In this document: in pieces, positions 46,651-54,575 of the stretch
Position numbering within the stretch: the first letter of the stretch is position 1
How the letters are laid out: each line of letters starts with the position of its first letter
From: Saccharopolyspora flava
GTDB taxonomy: Bacteria > Actinomycetota > Actinomycetes > Mycobacteriales > Pseudonocardiaceae
NCBI RefSeq assembly: GCF_900116135.1
Contig: NZ_FOZX01000001.1
Span: 682,001-746,000, forward strand
Direction: 5' to 3'
DNA: 64,000 nucleotides
Made by a program: the position numbers and the translations under genes
The notes under the pieces: generated by a model
The model's database searches: none
Told to the model about the DNA's origin: nothing
What the model saw: the letters and a program-made list of their open reading frames with translations, nothing else

Positions 46651-46682
46651 CGCGTCGTGCGGTCGGTAGGTCCGCGCGCGGA

Positions 46683-47651
46683 TCAGAACAGGGCGCTGGC
46701 GAGGTTGCGGCGGGCCTTGGCGACCCGCTCGTCGCCGTCCGGGAAGATCTCGAACATCTCGACCAGGTGCGTGCGCACGCGGTCGCGGTCATCGCCCGAG
46801 GTGCGCTTGACGGTCTGGATCAGGCGCGCGAAGCCCTCCTCGACCTTGCCGAACGCGACCTCCGCGTCGGCGGCGGCCAGCTGGGCGTCGACGTCGTCCG
46901 GGGAGGCGTCGGCGCGCTCGACGGCCGACGGGTCGGCCTGCTCGGCGCGCGCCATGAACCGCACCTGCATCAGGGCGGCCTTGGCCTGCTCGTTGTTCGG
47001 CTCGCTGTCGAGGATCTGCTGGTAGGCGGCCTCGGCCGCGGCGAAGTCGCCGTTCTCCAGGGCGTCCTCGGCGGCGGTGAACCGCGGGTCCTCGGGCTCT
47101 TCCTCCGGCTCAGCGGCCCCGGCGCCCTCCTCGGCGGCGCGGATGCCGGGCAGCTGGTCGCGCAGGGCGTTGAGCAGGGAGCTGATCCACTCGCGCAGCT
47201 GCGGCTCGGGCTGCGCTCCGGCGAACCCGTCGACCGGCTGGCCACCGGCGACGGCGATCACCATCGGCACCGACTGCACCTGGAACAGCTGCGCGATCCG
47301 CGGGTTGGCGTCGACGTCGATCTTGGCCAGCACCCAGGCGCCGTTGCCCTCGCGGGCGAGCTTCTCCAGCGCGGGGGACAGCTGCTTGCACGGCTCGCAC
47401 CAGGTGGCCCACAGGTCGACCACGACCGGCACCTGCAGGGACCGCTCGACCACCTCGGCCTGGAAGTCGGCCTCGGTGACCTCGATGATCGCCGGGTGCG
47501 CTTGCCCGGCCGCGCCGTCGCCGCCGCCGGGCGGCTGGGCGGCGGAGTTCGCGGCGGCCTCGGCACGGTTCTTCAGTGCCGACAGGTCGACTGCGCCCGA
47601 CATCGCGGCGGACATGGCTGCTGCGTTCTGGCGTGGATCCGGCCTCGTCAC
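46683..47651 (-). CDS. YbbN/CnoX-like thioredoxin with TPR region
   Basis: A 322-residue cytoplasmic protein. After a low-complexity start, a thioredoxin domain spans about 55-160 with active site WCEPCK (Cys85, Cys88), so the redox pair is present, unlike E. coli YbbN. The C-terminal half has TPR-like helices ([37 protein letters not shown]). CnoX-type proteins protect unfolded proteins from oxidation and hand them to GroEL/DnaK. In M. tuberculosis Rv1324 lies between fadA4 and the glg genes, the same relative place as here. Confidence 0.88.
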   Translation of the reverse strand: MTRPDPRQNAAAMSAAMSGAVDLSALKNRAEAAANSAAQPPGGGDGAAGQAHPAIIEVTEADFQAEVVERSLQVPVVVDLWATWCEPCKQLSPALEKLAREGNGAWVLAKIDVDANPRIAQLFQVQSVPMVIAVAGGQPVDGFAGAQPEPQLREWISSLLNALRDQLPGIRAAEEGAGAAEPEEEPEDPRFTAAEDALENGDFAAAEAAYQQILDSEPNNEQAKAALMQVRFMARAEQADPSAVERADASPDDVDAQLAAADAEVAFGKVEEGFARLIQTVKRTSGDDRDRVRTHLVEMFEIFPDGDERVAKARRNLASALF

Positions 47652-47980
47652 ACACCCATCCTGACACGTCCGACCAGCGGCGTGGTGCGTGGGCGGGCGA
47701 TGTGGGGAACCTTTCTCGCACGGCGCGGGCCAAGATCACGTCCAGGCGGCGGACCGATTACCGAATGCGCTCAACCAGACACGCCGAGAATTCCAAAGAT
47801 CAATTCGAACCAGTGAACGAAGCCACTCGAACAGGTGGAGAAGGCGATCAAACCCTCAGGTACCCCCGCGGTGATCGCCGAAGAGGACACAGAACCCGCG
47901 AAAGGCTTCCGGCCGCTCGTGGGTTGCGGGGTCTCTCGTGGGGGACCTTCGGCCAGTAGTTCAACGAGAGGTTCGAAACA
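47652..47980. other. divergent gap upstream of the chaplin-like gene
   Basis: 329 bases. Contains one GGGAACCTT repeat (GTGGGGAACCTTTCTCGCAC, from 47702) and, beyond it, AT-richer sequence (47740-47900) that probably holds the promoter of the small secreted protein. A likely Shine-Dalgarno site, GAGAGG, lies nine bases before its GTG. I see no gene, riboswitch fold or strong hairpin. Confidence 0.5.
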
Positions 47981-48235
47981 GTGCGTATTGCAACCCGTGT
48001 TGCCGGTGCCGCCGGCGTCGCCGCCCTCAGCATCGTGACCCTGGGCAGCGCCGCGTTCGCTGACACCGCCGACAACGACGGCGTCAACCTGCTGGACGAC
48101 AACAACATCAGCGCCGTCCCGGTGCAGGCCTGCGGCAACAACGTGGGTGCCGCCATCGGCGTCGTCGTCCCGGTTCTGTCGCCGCAGAGCAGCGACTGCG
48201 TCAACGCCCCGGTGGTCGACCACCCGCAGGGCTGA
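47981..48235 (+). CDS. chaplin-like small secreted protein
   Basis: An 84-residue protein from GTG. Residues 1-27 are a signal peptide (AGVAALSIVTLGSAAFA, cut after AFA). The mature 57 residues are hydrophobic with two cysteines 22 apart (Cys51 and Cys73): NNISAVPVQACGNNVGAAIG, VVVPVLSPQSSDCVN. This matches the layout of short chaplins, amyloid-forming proteins that coat aerial hyphae, though the GN..N..G pattern is only partly kept. It lacks an LPxTG sorting signal. If it is a chaplin, it supports a filamentous, spore-forming host. A strong terminator follows. Confidence 0.65.
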   Translation: MRIATRVAGAAGVAALSIVTLGSAAFADTADNDGVNLLDDNNISAVPVQACGNNVGAAIGVVVPVLSPQSSDCVNAPVVDHPQG

Positions 48236-48260
48236 CGTCGGCCGCGAGCCTGACGTGATC

Positions 48261-48294
48261 ACGGGGGTGGTGTCGATGACGACACCACCCCCGT
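48261..48294. terminator. bidirectional terminator after the chaplin-like gene
   Basis: A perfect 15-bp stem ACGGGGGTGGTGTCG with complement and loop ATGA, between the small secreted protein gene and the convergent thiamine-binding gene. Confidence 0.88.
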
Positions 48295-48305
48295 TCCGCG
48301 TTCAC

Positions 48306-48608
48306 CTACTGTTCCCGCAGATGTTGCTCGACCCGCTCGACCTTCTCCCGCAACTGCCCGGTGTGCCCGGGCCGGATGTCGGCCTTGAGGACCAGGCTCG
48401 TGCGCGGCGCGTGCGCCGAAACCGCCTCAGTCGCCCGCTTCACGACATCCATGACCTCGTCCCACTCACCCTCGATCGTGGTGAACATCGAGGTCGTCTC
48501 GTGCGGAAGACCGGAATCCCGCACCACCTTCACCGCGGCCGCGACCGCCTCGCTGACGCTGTCGCTCTCACCGGCACCGCTCGGGGCAACACTGAAGGCC
48601 ACCAGCAC
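48306..48608 (-). CDS. MTH1187/YqgV family thiamine-binding protein
   Basis: A 100-residue protein of the ferredoxin-like fold family once called DUF77. The start is GTG with GAGGGGAG five bases ahead. Typical parts: LVAFSVAPSGAGESDSVSEA (N-terminal strand and Ser/Thr-rich loop), VRDSGLPHETTSMFTTIEG (conserved TxxxTxxEG thiamine-contact loop) and a last helix. Proteins of this family bind thiamine or HMP; transport or storage role unknown. Confidence 0.87.
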   Translation of the reverse strand: MLVAFSVAPSGAGESDSVSEAVAAAVKVVRDSGLPHETTSMFTTIEGEWDEVMDVVKRATEAVSAHAPRTSLVLKADIRPGHTGQLREKVERVEQHLREQ

Positions 48609-48657
48609 GTCGACTCCCCTCGGTTCATCACCGTGAAAATGATCCCTAGGAAAAGTA

Positions 48658-48698
48658 CTAGCAGCACAGCCATCGGGCTCGCGCGCTCTCGCTGCTAG
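48658..48698. promoter_or_regulatory. possible MarR operator dyad
   Basis: CTAGCAGC (48658-48665) and its complement GCTGCTAG (48691-48698) are 33 bp apart centre to centre, directly before the MarR-family start and beside the divergent thiamine-binding gene start. It may be an autoregulatory site; the spacing is longer than in most MarR sites. Confidence 0.35.
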
Positions 48699-48709
48699 CG
48701 TCGGAAGCT

Positions 48710-49210
48710 ATGAGCTCCCGTGGTCCACTGCCCTTCGACCCCATCGCGCGCGCGGCCGAAACCTGGGCAGAGCGGATCGGCCCGTCCACGACGATGGCCG
48801 CGGTGACCAGCGTGATGCGCGTGCAGCAGATCCTGCAGTCCGCCGTCGACAACGCGCTTCGCCCGCACAACCTGACCTTCGCGCGCTACGAAGCGCTGGT
48901 GCTGCTGAGCTTCTCCAAGCGCGGCAGCCTGCCGATGCGCGTCATGGGCGACCGGCTGCAGCTGCACCCCACCAGCGTCACCAACATCGTCGACCGGCTC
49001 GAGCAGGACGGCCTGGTCCGCCGCGTCCCGCACCCGACCGACCGGCGCACCACCCTGGTGGAGATCACCGACGAGGGCCGCAACCTCATGGAGAAGGCCA
49101 CCGACGCCGTCAACCAGATCGACTTCGGCCTCGGCGGCATCACCGAACGCCAGACCCAGCAGCTCACCGAACTGCTCGGCAAGGTCCGCCACGCCGCCGG
49201 CGACTTCTAG
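48710..49210 (+). CDS. MarR family transcriptional regulator
   Basis: A 166-residue winged-helix protein: LTFARYEALVLLSFSKRGSL, then MRVMGDRLQLHPTSVTNIVD (recognition helix), RLEQDGLVRRVPHPTDRRTT (wing) and a dimerising C-terminal helix. The signal is unknown. Its stop overlaps the convergent DUF3817 gene by four bases. Divergent from the thiamine-binding protein gene, which is a candidate target. Confidence 0.92.
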   Translation: MSSRGPLPFDPIARAAETWAERIGPSTTMAAVTSVMRVQQILQSAVDNALRPHNLTFARYEALVLLSFSKRGSLPMRVMGDRLQLHPTSVTNIVDRLEQDGLVRRVPHPTDRRTTLVEITDEGRNLMEKATDAVNQIDFGLGGITERQTQQLTELLGKVRHAAGDF

Positions 49211-49566
49211 TTCAGCTCCTTGAGCGCGTAGCGGACCTGACCCCAGAAGGTCGGCGCGTCCGACTCCGGTTCGGTGAGCAGGCCCCTGCGGTGAGCCCAG
49301 CGCTCGAACCACACGGTGGCCAGCGGCGGCACCGACGCCACGAGCGCGAACGCCACCGGCCAGAACCGCCACCGCAGCGGGCTGAACACGACCAGCGTGG
49401 TCACCACGTACGCGGTGAACATGGCCCCGTGGATCGAACCCATGACGGTCACGCCCAGCGGCCAGCCGAGCCCGTACTTGAACGCCATCGCCACCAGCAG
49501 ACCCGCCCAGGAGAACGCCTCGGCGATCGCCACCAGCCGGAACCACCCGCCATAGCTACGCGGCAC
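49207..49566 (-). CDS. DUF3817 membrane protein
   Basis: A 119-residue protein with three membrane helices. FRLVAIAEAFSWAGLLVAMA, GVTVMGSIHGAMFTAYVV and FWPVAFALVASVPPLATVWF match the DUF3817 pattern, with the conserved EAxSW and GxxHGxxF motifs. Function unknown; some members lie beside integral membrane transport genes. It overlaps the MarR gene by four bases tail to tail. Confidence 0.85.
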   Translation of the reverse strand: MPRSYGGWFRLVAIAEAFSWAGLLVAMAFKYGLGWPLGVTVMGSIHGAMFTAYVVTTLVVFSPLRWRFWPVAFALVASVPPLATVWFERWAHRRGLLTEPESDAPTFWGQVRYALKELN

Positions 49567-49623
49567 GTCGACCCCACCTCCGATTGCACGGCACCTGCGA
49601 ACGAGTGTGCCCGGTGGCGCGCG

Positions 49624-49950
49624 TCACGGGGACGCCGGAGTGGTCTGCTCGTCGACCCACGACAGGTAGTCCGGGTTCCCGCCGACGATCGGCGTCGCGA
49701 TGATCTCCGGGACGTCGTAGCCGTGGTGGGCCTTCAGGTGCGCGATGAGGGGATCCAACCTGCCACCGGAGGTCTTGATCTGCAGCTGCCACTCCGGGTC
49801 GTCCTGCGCCGCGCCGTCCCACACGTAGAAGCTGCGGATCGGCACGACCTGCACGCACGCCCCCAACCGCGCCTCCACGACACCTCGGGCGAGCTCGGCG
49901 GCGGATTCCTCGGAGTCGGTGGTGGTCACCACCAGCACGTGATCGGCCAT
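49624..49950 (-). CDS. cutA: divalent cation tolerance protein CutA
   Basis: A 108-residue trimeric PII-like protein from the ATG giving MADHVLVVTTTDSEE. Conserved segments: VVEARLGACVQVVPIRSFYV, EWQLQIKTS and HGYDVPEIIATPI. Linked in E. coli to copper tolerance, though its molecular role is not settled. It stands alone between the DUF3817 gene and a GGGAACCTT hairpin. Confidence 0.93.
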   Translation of the reverse strand: MADHVLVVTTTDSEESAAELARGVVEARLGACVQVVPIRSFYVWDGAAQDDPEWQLQIKTSGGRLDPLIAHLKAHHGYDVPEIIATPIVGGNPDYLSWVDEQTTPASP

Positions 49951-49979
49951 GCCACCAGCGTATCCGCGCGGTGAGGTGG

Positions 49980-50024
49980 GCATGGGAACCTTCCTGTCAC
50001 CGCGGTGGCAGGAAGGTTCCCATG
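49980..50024. repeat. inverted GGGAACCTT repeat hairpin
   Basis: GCATGGGAACCTTCCTGTCA (49980-49999) and TGGCAGGAAGGTTCCCATGC (50005-50024) pair over 20 bp with one G-T pair around a short CCGCGG loop. On the minus strand it begins a few bases after the stop of the GH47-type gene. Confidence 0.9.
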
Positions 50025-50030
50025 CTCAGG

Positions 50031-51428
50031 TCAGCGCCGGGCGCCGCGCAGCAGGTTCGCCTCGGTGCTCAGGTAGTTGTCCCGGTAGTCCAGGCGCGGG
50101 GTGTCGGAGAACAGCAGCCAGTAGTACTTCATCTGCTCCGACCACCAGTAACCCGGGCACGTGTCCTCTTGGGACGGTGGCGTGGCGGTGACGTCGCTGA
50201 GGGACGCGAAGCCGAAGGCGGCCTTGGACGTGGCGCGCATGTTCTCGAAGTGCGTGCGGGCTCGTTCGCGGAACACCTCGTCGCCGGTGGCCAGCCACAG
50301 CATCAGCGCCGAGTCGGCGAACTCGGGGCGCAGCGCGTTGTCGACGCGGGTGGCGCTCATCGTCGCGTAGTCCACGAAGGTCGGGATCACGCCGAACCGG
50401 TCCTGCACGAGGGAGAACGAGTCGTGATAGGCGCGACCCTCGTCGACGTGACCGGATTCGGCGAGCAGCCCGGCGTAGAAGCCGGCGAGGACGCTCTGCT
50501 CGCGGCTGAGCACCTCCCCGGTGAACGCGTCGATCTGCGGGAACCACAGGTGCCCGTCGCGGCGTTCGGCCTGCCGAGCCAGGATCGCCTCGGTGAGCGT
50601 GTCGTACCAGTGCTTGAGGTCGGGGTCGCCGAAGAGCCGATAGCCGTCCCAGAGGTACTCGTAGTAGGAGTCGCCGGGCGGGCCGATGGTGGCCTCGCGG
50701 TTGCGCCACCTCCCGGTCTCGGCATTGATGTCGTGCGGCAGCAGGCCGAGTTCGGTGCGGTTGTCGTAGGCGACGCGCATCGCGCGCTTCGCCGCGTCGT
50801 AGTAGCGGGAATCCCCGGTCCACTGCGAGAGGACGCCGAACTCGGCGATGTAGGTGCCGATCTCGACGATGTTGGTCTCGGGGTCGCTGACCTGCCCGGT
50901 CGCCAGGTTCACGTACCGGTAGGGCAGTCCCGTCGGGGACTGGGTGAAGGCCGGCAGCAGCCGGTCGGCGATGTCCTCGGCCCGGTCGAGGAGCCGGGAA
51001 TCACCGGTGCAGTGGTAGGCGGCGGCGAGCCCGCCGACCATGCGGATGTTGGTCTCGAAGACCTGGAACGGCGCGTCGATGTCGAAATCCAGGTGGTCGA
51101 CGATCCACCGCACCGCGCGGGCGACCTCGTCGTCGGCCTCCATCAGCCACAGCGTGTCGACGGCTTCGACGAGGCTCAACCCCACCGAGTGGCCCTCGGC
51201 GAAGAAGTCCTCCCTGCCGCCGGAGATCGGTTTGATCTGGTCGGCGCCGAAGGCGCGGTCGACGTAGTGGCGCCACGCCCACAGGTACTCCTCGCGGACG
51301 GTGTCGGCGACCGGTTTCCAGCTCCCCTGAGCCGAAACCGGGCCGGACGTGGTCGAGAACAACCCACCTGCGACCGCGACGGCGCCCAACGCGCGCAACG
51401 CGGACCTTCGGGACATGCCTGGAAGCAT
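50031..51428 (-). CDS. secreted GH47-type alpha-1,2-mannosidase
   Basis: A 465-residue exported enzyme. The ATG at 51428 has GGAG six bases ahead; a Tat-like signal follows (SRRSALRALGAVAVAGGLF). The body carries the GH47 pattern in order: GHSVGLSLVEAVDTLWLM, FQVFETNIRMVGGLAAAY, EIGTYIAEFGVLSQWTGD, DSYYEYLWDGYRLFGD and LRPEFADSALMLWLATGD, close to the L.DALDTL, VFETTIR.LGG, E.GTL..EF..LS..TG, DS.YEYL and LRPE..ES blocks of eukaryotic class I mannosidases. These trim alpha-1,2-linked mannose and need calcium. GH47 is uncommon in bacteria. A LacI gene and a sugar uptake operon are divergent, and a matching operator lies 18 bp upstream. Confidence 0.85.
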   Translation of the reverse strand: MLPGMSRRSALRALGAVAVAGGLFSTTSGPVSAQGSWKPVADTVREEYLWAWRHYVDRAFGADQIKPISGGREDFFAEGHSVGLSLVEAVDTLWLMEADDEVARAVRWIVDHLDFDIDAPFQVFETNIRMVGGLAAAYHCTGDSRLLDRAEDIADRLLPAFTQSPTGLPYRYVNLATGQVSDPETNIVEIGTYIAEFGVLSQWTGDSRYYDAAKRAMRVAYDNRTELGLLPHDINAETGRWRNREATIGPPGDSYYEYLWDGYRLFGDPDLKHWYDTLTEAILARQAERRDGHLWFPQIDAFTGEVLSREQSVLAGFYAGLLAESGHVDEGRAYHDSFSLVQDRFGVIPTFVDYATMSATRVDNALRPEFADSALMLWLATGDEVFRERARTHFENMRATSKAAFGFASLSDVTATPPSQEDTCPGYWWSEQMKYYWLLFSDTPRLDYRDNYLSTEANLLRGARR

Positions 51429-51445
51429 CGTCAACTCCGCACCTG

Positions 51446-51457
51446 GACAACCTTGTC
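51446..51457. promoter_or_regulatory. LacI-type operator before the GH47 gene
   Basis: GACAACCTTGTC, a 12-bp near-palindrome (only the central CC breaks symmetry) placed 18 bp before the mannosidase start. It matches GACAACGTTGTC at 51760-51771 in 11 of 12 positions. Confidence 0.7.
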
Positions 51458-51609
51458 AAGCCACGCCGCACCACCGTCGCGGGCCGTCACCGACCAGGTC
51501 AACGCGCAGCGCCGCAGTTGTCGGTTTTGGACACCCGCGGGCGCCGACCGGCCGCACCCGTTCCACCACCGGACGCCTTGACCGCGCCCTTCACGCCCGC
51601 CGGAACGGG

Positions 51610-51659
51610 AGCAAGGGAACCTTTCTGCCAACCCCGGCCGATGAAGGGACCCTTCCGGC
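51610..51659. repeat. GGGAACCTT repeat and degenerate copy
   Basis: AGCAAGGGAACCTTTCTGCC (from 51610) plus ATGAAGGGACCCTTCCGGCG (51641-51660), both in one orientation, in the 329-bp divergent gap between the GH47 and LacI genes. The rest of that gap holds the two operators and the LacI promoter only. Confidence 0.75.
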
Positions 51660-51717
51660 GATTGGGCCGAGCGGCGCATTCCGCGCATCCGGGCGCAGCA
51701 AGTTCACCGTCGCGGCG

Positions 51718-51771
51718 TTGACAGGCAACTCGTGCGCGGAGTCCAATCCGCAGCACCATGACAACGTTGTC
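51718..51771 (+). promoter_or_regulatory. promoter and operator of the lacI-manA-ABC operon
   Basis: A -35 TTGACA (51718-51723) and a weak -10 (around TCCAAT, 51742) are followed by the perfect palindrome GACAACGTTGTC (51760-51771). The palindrome overlaps the first possible ATG of lacI, so binding there would block transcription start; it also hints that translation begins downstream, at the ATG at 51800. Confidence 0.6.
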
Positions 51772-52774
51772 TGAGTCGAGAAGCGTCCGCCGCGCCACCA
51801 TGACCGACGTCGCGCGGCTGGCCGGGGTGAGCGTCAAAACGGTCTCCCGCGTCGTCAACGCCGAGACCGGCGTGCACCCGGCGACCGCGCAGCGCGTGCT
51901 GTCGGCCATCGACCAGCTCGGCTTCCGCCGCAACGTCAGCGCCCGCAACCTGCGCCGGGGCACCGGCACCGGCACGCTCGGCCTGGTCCTGGAAGACCTG
52001 GCCAACCCCTTCTACTCGATGCTGACCCGCGCGGTGGAGGAAGTCGCCCGCGTGCAGGGCAAGCAGGTGCTCACCGGTTCCTCCGACGAAGACCCCACCC
52101 GCGAGCGGGAACTCGTCCTGGAGTTCTGCGCGCGCCGCGTCGACGGGCTCGTCGTCGTCCCCGCAGGCCACCAGCACGGGTACATCGCGCACGAGATCAA
52201 CGCCGGGACACCGGTGGTGTTCGTCGACCGGCCGCCGGGCAATCTCGACGCGGACTCGGTGCTCATCGACAACGCCGGCGGCACCGCCCAGGCCGCGCGG
52301 CACCTCGCCGACCACGGGCACCGCCGCATCGCCTTCCTCGGCGACTCCCCCGACATCCACACCGCGGCCGAGCGACTGCGCGGATTCCGGGAGGGCTGCG
52401 CCCAAGCCGGTGTGCCCTTCGACACGGACCTGGTCGTGATGGGCCCGCACGACGACACCACCGTCACTGCGGCCCTGTCCGGGCCGCTGCGCGACGCCAC
52501 CGCGCTGGTCACCGGCAACAACCGGATCACCGTGCACGCGCTGCGCGCGCTGGCCGGACGCCCGTCGCGCCCGGCGCTGGTCGGCTTCGACGACTTCGAA
52601 CTGGCCGACCTGCTGGACCCGCCGATCACCGTGGTCACCCACGACACCTGGGCGTTGGGCAAGTCCGCGGCCGAGCTGCTGTTCGCGCGACTGGACGGCG
52701 ACACCTCGCCGCCCGGTCGCGTGGTCGTCCCGACCACGCTGCTGCCCCGAGGATCCGGAGAGGTGGTCCGTTGA
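51758..52774 (+). CDS. LacI family transcriptional regulator
   Basis: Up to 338 residues; the first ATG lies in the operator, and the second (51800, MTDVARLAGVS) may be the true start. The helix-turn-helix and hinge are DVARLAGVSVKTVSRVVNAE, then VLSAIDQLGFRRN; the rest is the periplasmic-binding-like sugar domain (GLVLEDLANPFYSMLTRAVE, VDGLVVVPAGHQ, ALVGFDDFELADLLDPPIT). It likely represses both the GH47 gene and its own operon until a mannose-derived sugar binds, given the paired operators. The next gene starts within its stop codon. Confidence 0.93.
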   Translation: MTTLSESRSVRRATMTDVARLAGVSVKTVSRVVNAETGVHPATAQRVLSAIDQLGFRRNVSARNLRRGTGTGTLGLVLEDLANPFYSMLTRAVEEVARVQGKQVLTGSSDEDPTRERELVLEFCARRVDGLVVVPAGHQHGYIAHEINAGTPVVFVDRPPGNLDADSVLIDNAGGTAQAARHLADHGHRRIAFLGDSPDIHTAAERLRGFREGCAQAGVPFDTDLVVMGPHDDTTVTAALSGPLRDATALVTGNNRITVHALRALAGRPSRPALVGFDDFELADLLDPPITVVTHDTWALGKSAAELLFARLDGDTSPPGRVVVPTTLLPRGSGEVVR

Positions 52775-53814
52775 GTTCCGTCCACAGTGCACTTCCCGCG
52801 CAGGCCGCGGCCCTGCCGGCGAACCAGCCCCGGCAGTTCTACCGGGGTGGGGCGTCGATCGCCGCGTTGCGCGGCGGTGACCACGACCGCGAGTTCGGCC
52901 CCGAGGACTGGGTCGCCTCCACCACCGCCCGCTTCGGGCACGACGAATCCGGGCTCTCGCGGCTTCCCGACGGCAGGCTGCTGCGCGACGCCGTCAGCGC
53001 CGACCCGCAGGCCTGGCTCGGAGCCGAGCACACCTCGGCCTTCGGCGACAGCACCGCGCTGCTGGTGAAGCTGCTCGACGCGGGCCAGCGGCTGCCGGTG
53101 CACTGCCACCCCGACAACGGTTTCGCCCAGCGCCACCTCGGTTCCCGGTTCGGCAAGACCGAGGCCTGGATCGTGGTGGGAACCAGCGGCCCGAATCCCG
53201 TGGTGCACCTGGGCTTCCGGGACGACGTGTCACCGGAGACCGTCGCCGAGTGGGTGCGCACCCAGGACTCCTCGGCGATGCTGGGCTCGCTGAACGAGAT
53301 CCCGGTCAAGCCGGGCGACACGGTGCACGTGCCCGCAGGCACCCCGCACGCCATCGGCGCCGGGGTGTTCATCGTCGAGCTGCAGCAGCCCACCGACTTC
53401 TCGATCACCCTGGAGTGGCGGGGATTCCTCGCCGACGCCGAGAGCGCGTTCCTCGGCCTGGACACCACCACCGCCCTGGAAACCGTCAACCGCACGCGCT
53501 TCGACGACGCGCTCCTGTCGTCGTTGATCAAGCGCACCGGCGGCGCGGATGAAGGTCGCGTTCCTCTCCTCGCCGACGACGCCGCACCGTTCTTCCGGGC
53601 CGACCGGCTGCACGGTCCGGCCGAACTCGACCCGTCGTTCGGCGTGCTGATCGTCCTCGACGGCCGCGGCGAGCTGCACTGCGCGGAAGGTTCCCCTCTG
53701 CAGCTCAGCCGCGGCACCACCGTCGTCGTGCCGCACGCCGCGGGCCGCACGCGGCTCGACGGCGACCTCACCACCGTGCTGTGCAGACCTCCGTCAGCTG
53801 GGAGCCACGCATGA
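52771..53814 (+). CDS. mannose-6-phosphate isomerase, class I-like cupin
   Basis: A 347-residue protein starting at TTG (TTGA overlap with lacI, GGAGAGG in front). The zinc ligands of type I phosphomannose isomerases are present: LPVHCHPDNGFAQ (two His), the Glu in GKTEAWIVV and the later His in VPAGTPHAIGAG. Shorter than E. coli ManA (391 residues), as is common in actinobacteria. It would turn imported mannose, after phosphorylation, into fructose-6-phosphate. No sugar kinase is in the unit. A GGGAACCTT core is embedded near the end (53687-53695). Confidence 0.88.
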   Translation: MSSVHSALPAQAAALPANQPRQFYRGGASIAALRGGDHDREFGPEDWVASTTARFGHDESGLSRLPDGRLLRDAVSADPQAWLGAEHTSAFGDSTALLVKLLDAGQRLPVHCHPDNGFAQRHLGSRFGKTEAWIVVGTSGPNPVVHLGFRDDVSPETVAEWVRTQDSSAMLGSLNEIPVKPGDTVHVPAGTPHAIGAGVFIVELQQPTDFSITLEWRGFLADAESAFLGLDTTTALETVNRTRFDDALLSSLIKRTGGADEGRVPLLADDAAPFFRADRLHGPAELDPSFGVLIVLDGRGELHCAEGSPLQLSRGTTVVVPHAAGRTRLDGDLTTVLCRPPSAGSHA

Positions 53815-54575
53815 CCCAACCCCTTCTCGAAGCACGCGACCTCGTCAAGCGCTACGGCGGCGTCGAGGCGCTGCGCGGAGCGTCCTTCACCGTGCACCCC
53901 GGTGAAGTCGTGGCGCTCATCGGCGACAACGGTGCCGGCAAGTCCACCCTGGTGAAGTGCCTGTCCGGGGTGGAACAACCCGACTCGGGCCAGATCCTGG
54001 TCGACGGCGAGCCCGTGTCGCTGGACTCCCCGTCCGCCGCCCGCGGACACGGGATCGAAACCGCCTACCAGGACCTGGCCGTGGCGCCGGACCTGGATCC
54101 GGCCGCGAACCTCTTCCTCGGCCGCGAGATCCGCAAACCGGGCCTGCTCGGCAAGCTCGGAATGCTCGACAAGGCCGCGATGCGCACCGAAGCCCGCGAG
54201 CAGTTCGCCAAGTTCGGGGTGTCGCTGCCCGACCTGTCGGTGCCGATCGGCGCCCTGTCCGGCGGCCAGCGCCAGAGCGTCGCGGTGGCGCGCTCGGTGG
54301 CGTGGGCGAACCGCCTGGTGTTCCTCGACGAACCCACCGCCGCGCTCGGCGTGGTGCAGCGCGAACGCGTCCTCGACGTCGTCCGGCGGGTCCGCGACAC
54401 CGGCATCGCCGTCGTGCTGATCAGCCACAACATGCCCGAGGTGCTGTCGGTCGCCGACCGCGTCGAAGTGCTGCGCCTGGGCAGCCGCGTCGCCCGGTTC
54501 AAGGCCGCCGAAGCCCAGTTGGAGGACCTGGTCGGTGCGATGACCGGGGCCCTCGCCCAGGAGGACGCCGACTGA
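53811..54575 (+). CDS. ribose-type ABC transporter ATP-binding protein
   Basis: A 254-residue single-domain ATPase from the ATG that overlaps the isomerase stop (ATGA). Walker A is GDNGAGKST, the signature LSGGQRQSVAVAR, Walker B LVFLDEPTAALG, followed by VVLISHNMPEVLSVADRVEV. It resembles half of RbsA/XylG, the FrcA-like form found with RbsC-type permeases. Energises uptake by the permease and binding protein encoded next. Confidence 0.94.
   Translation: MTQPLLEARDLVKRYGGVEALRGASFTVHPGEVVALIGDNGAGKSTLVKCLSGVEQPDSGQILVDGEPVSLDSPSAARGHGIETAYQDLAVAPDLDPAANLFLGREIRKPGLLGKLGMLDKAAMRTEAREQFAKFGVSLPDLSVPIGALSGGQRQSVAVARSVAWANRLVFLDEPTAALGVVQRERVLDVVRRVRDTGIAVVLISHNMPEVLSVADRVEVLRLGSRVARFKAAEAQLEDLVGAMTGALAQEDAD

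Noticed and set aside
47840..47960. Riboswitch (c-di-AMP type) before the chaplin-like gene
   Set aside because: Some short GC stems are present but I could not match the conserved core of any riboswitch class.
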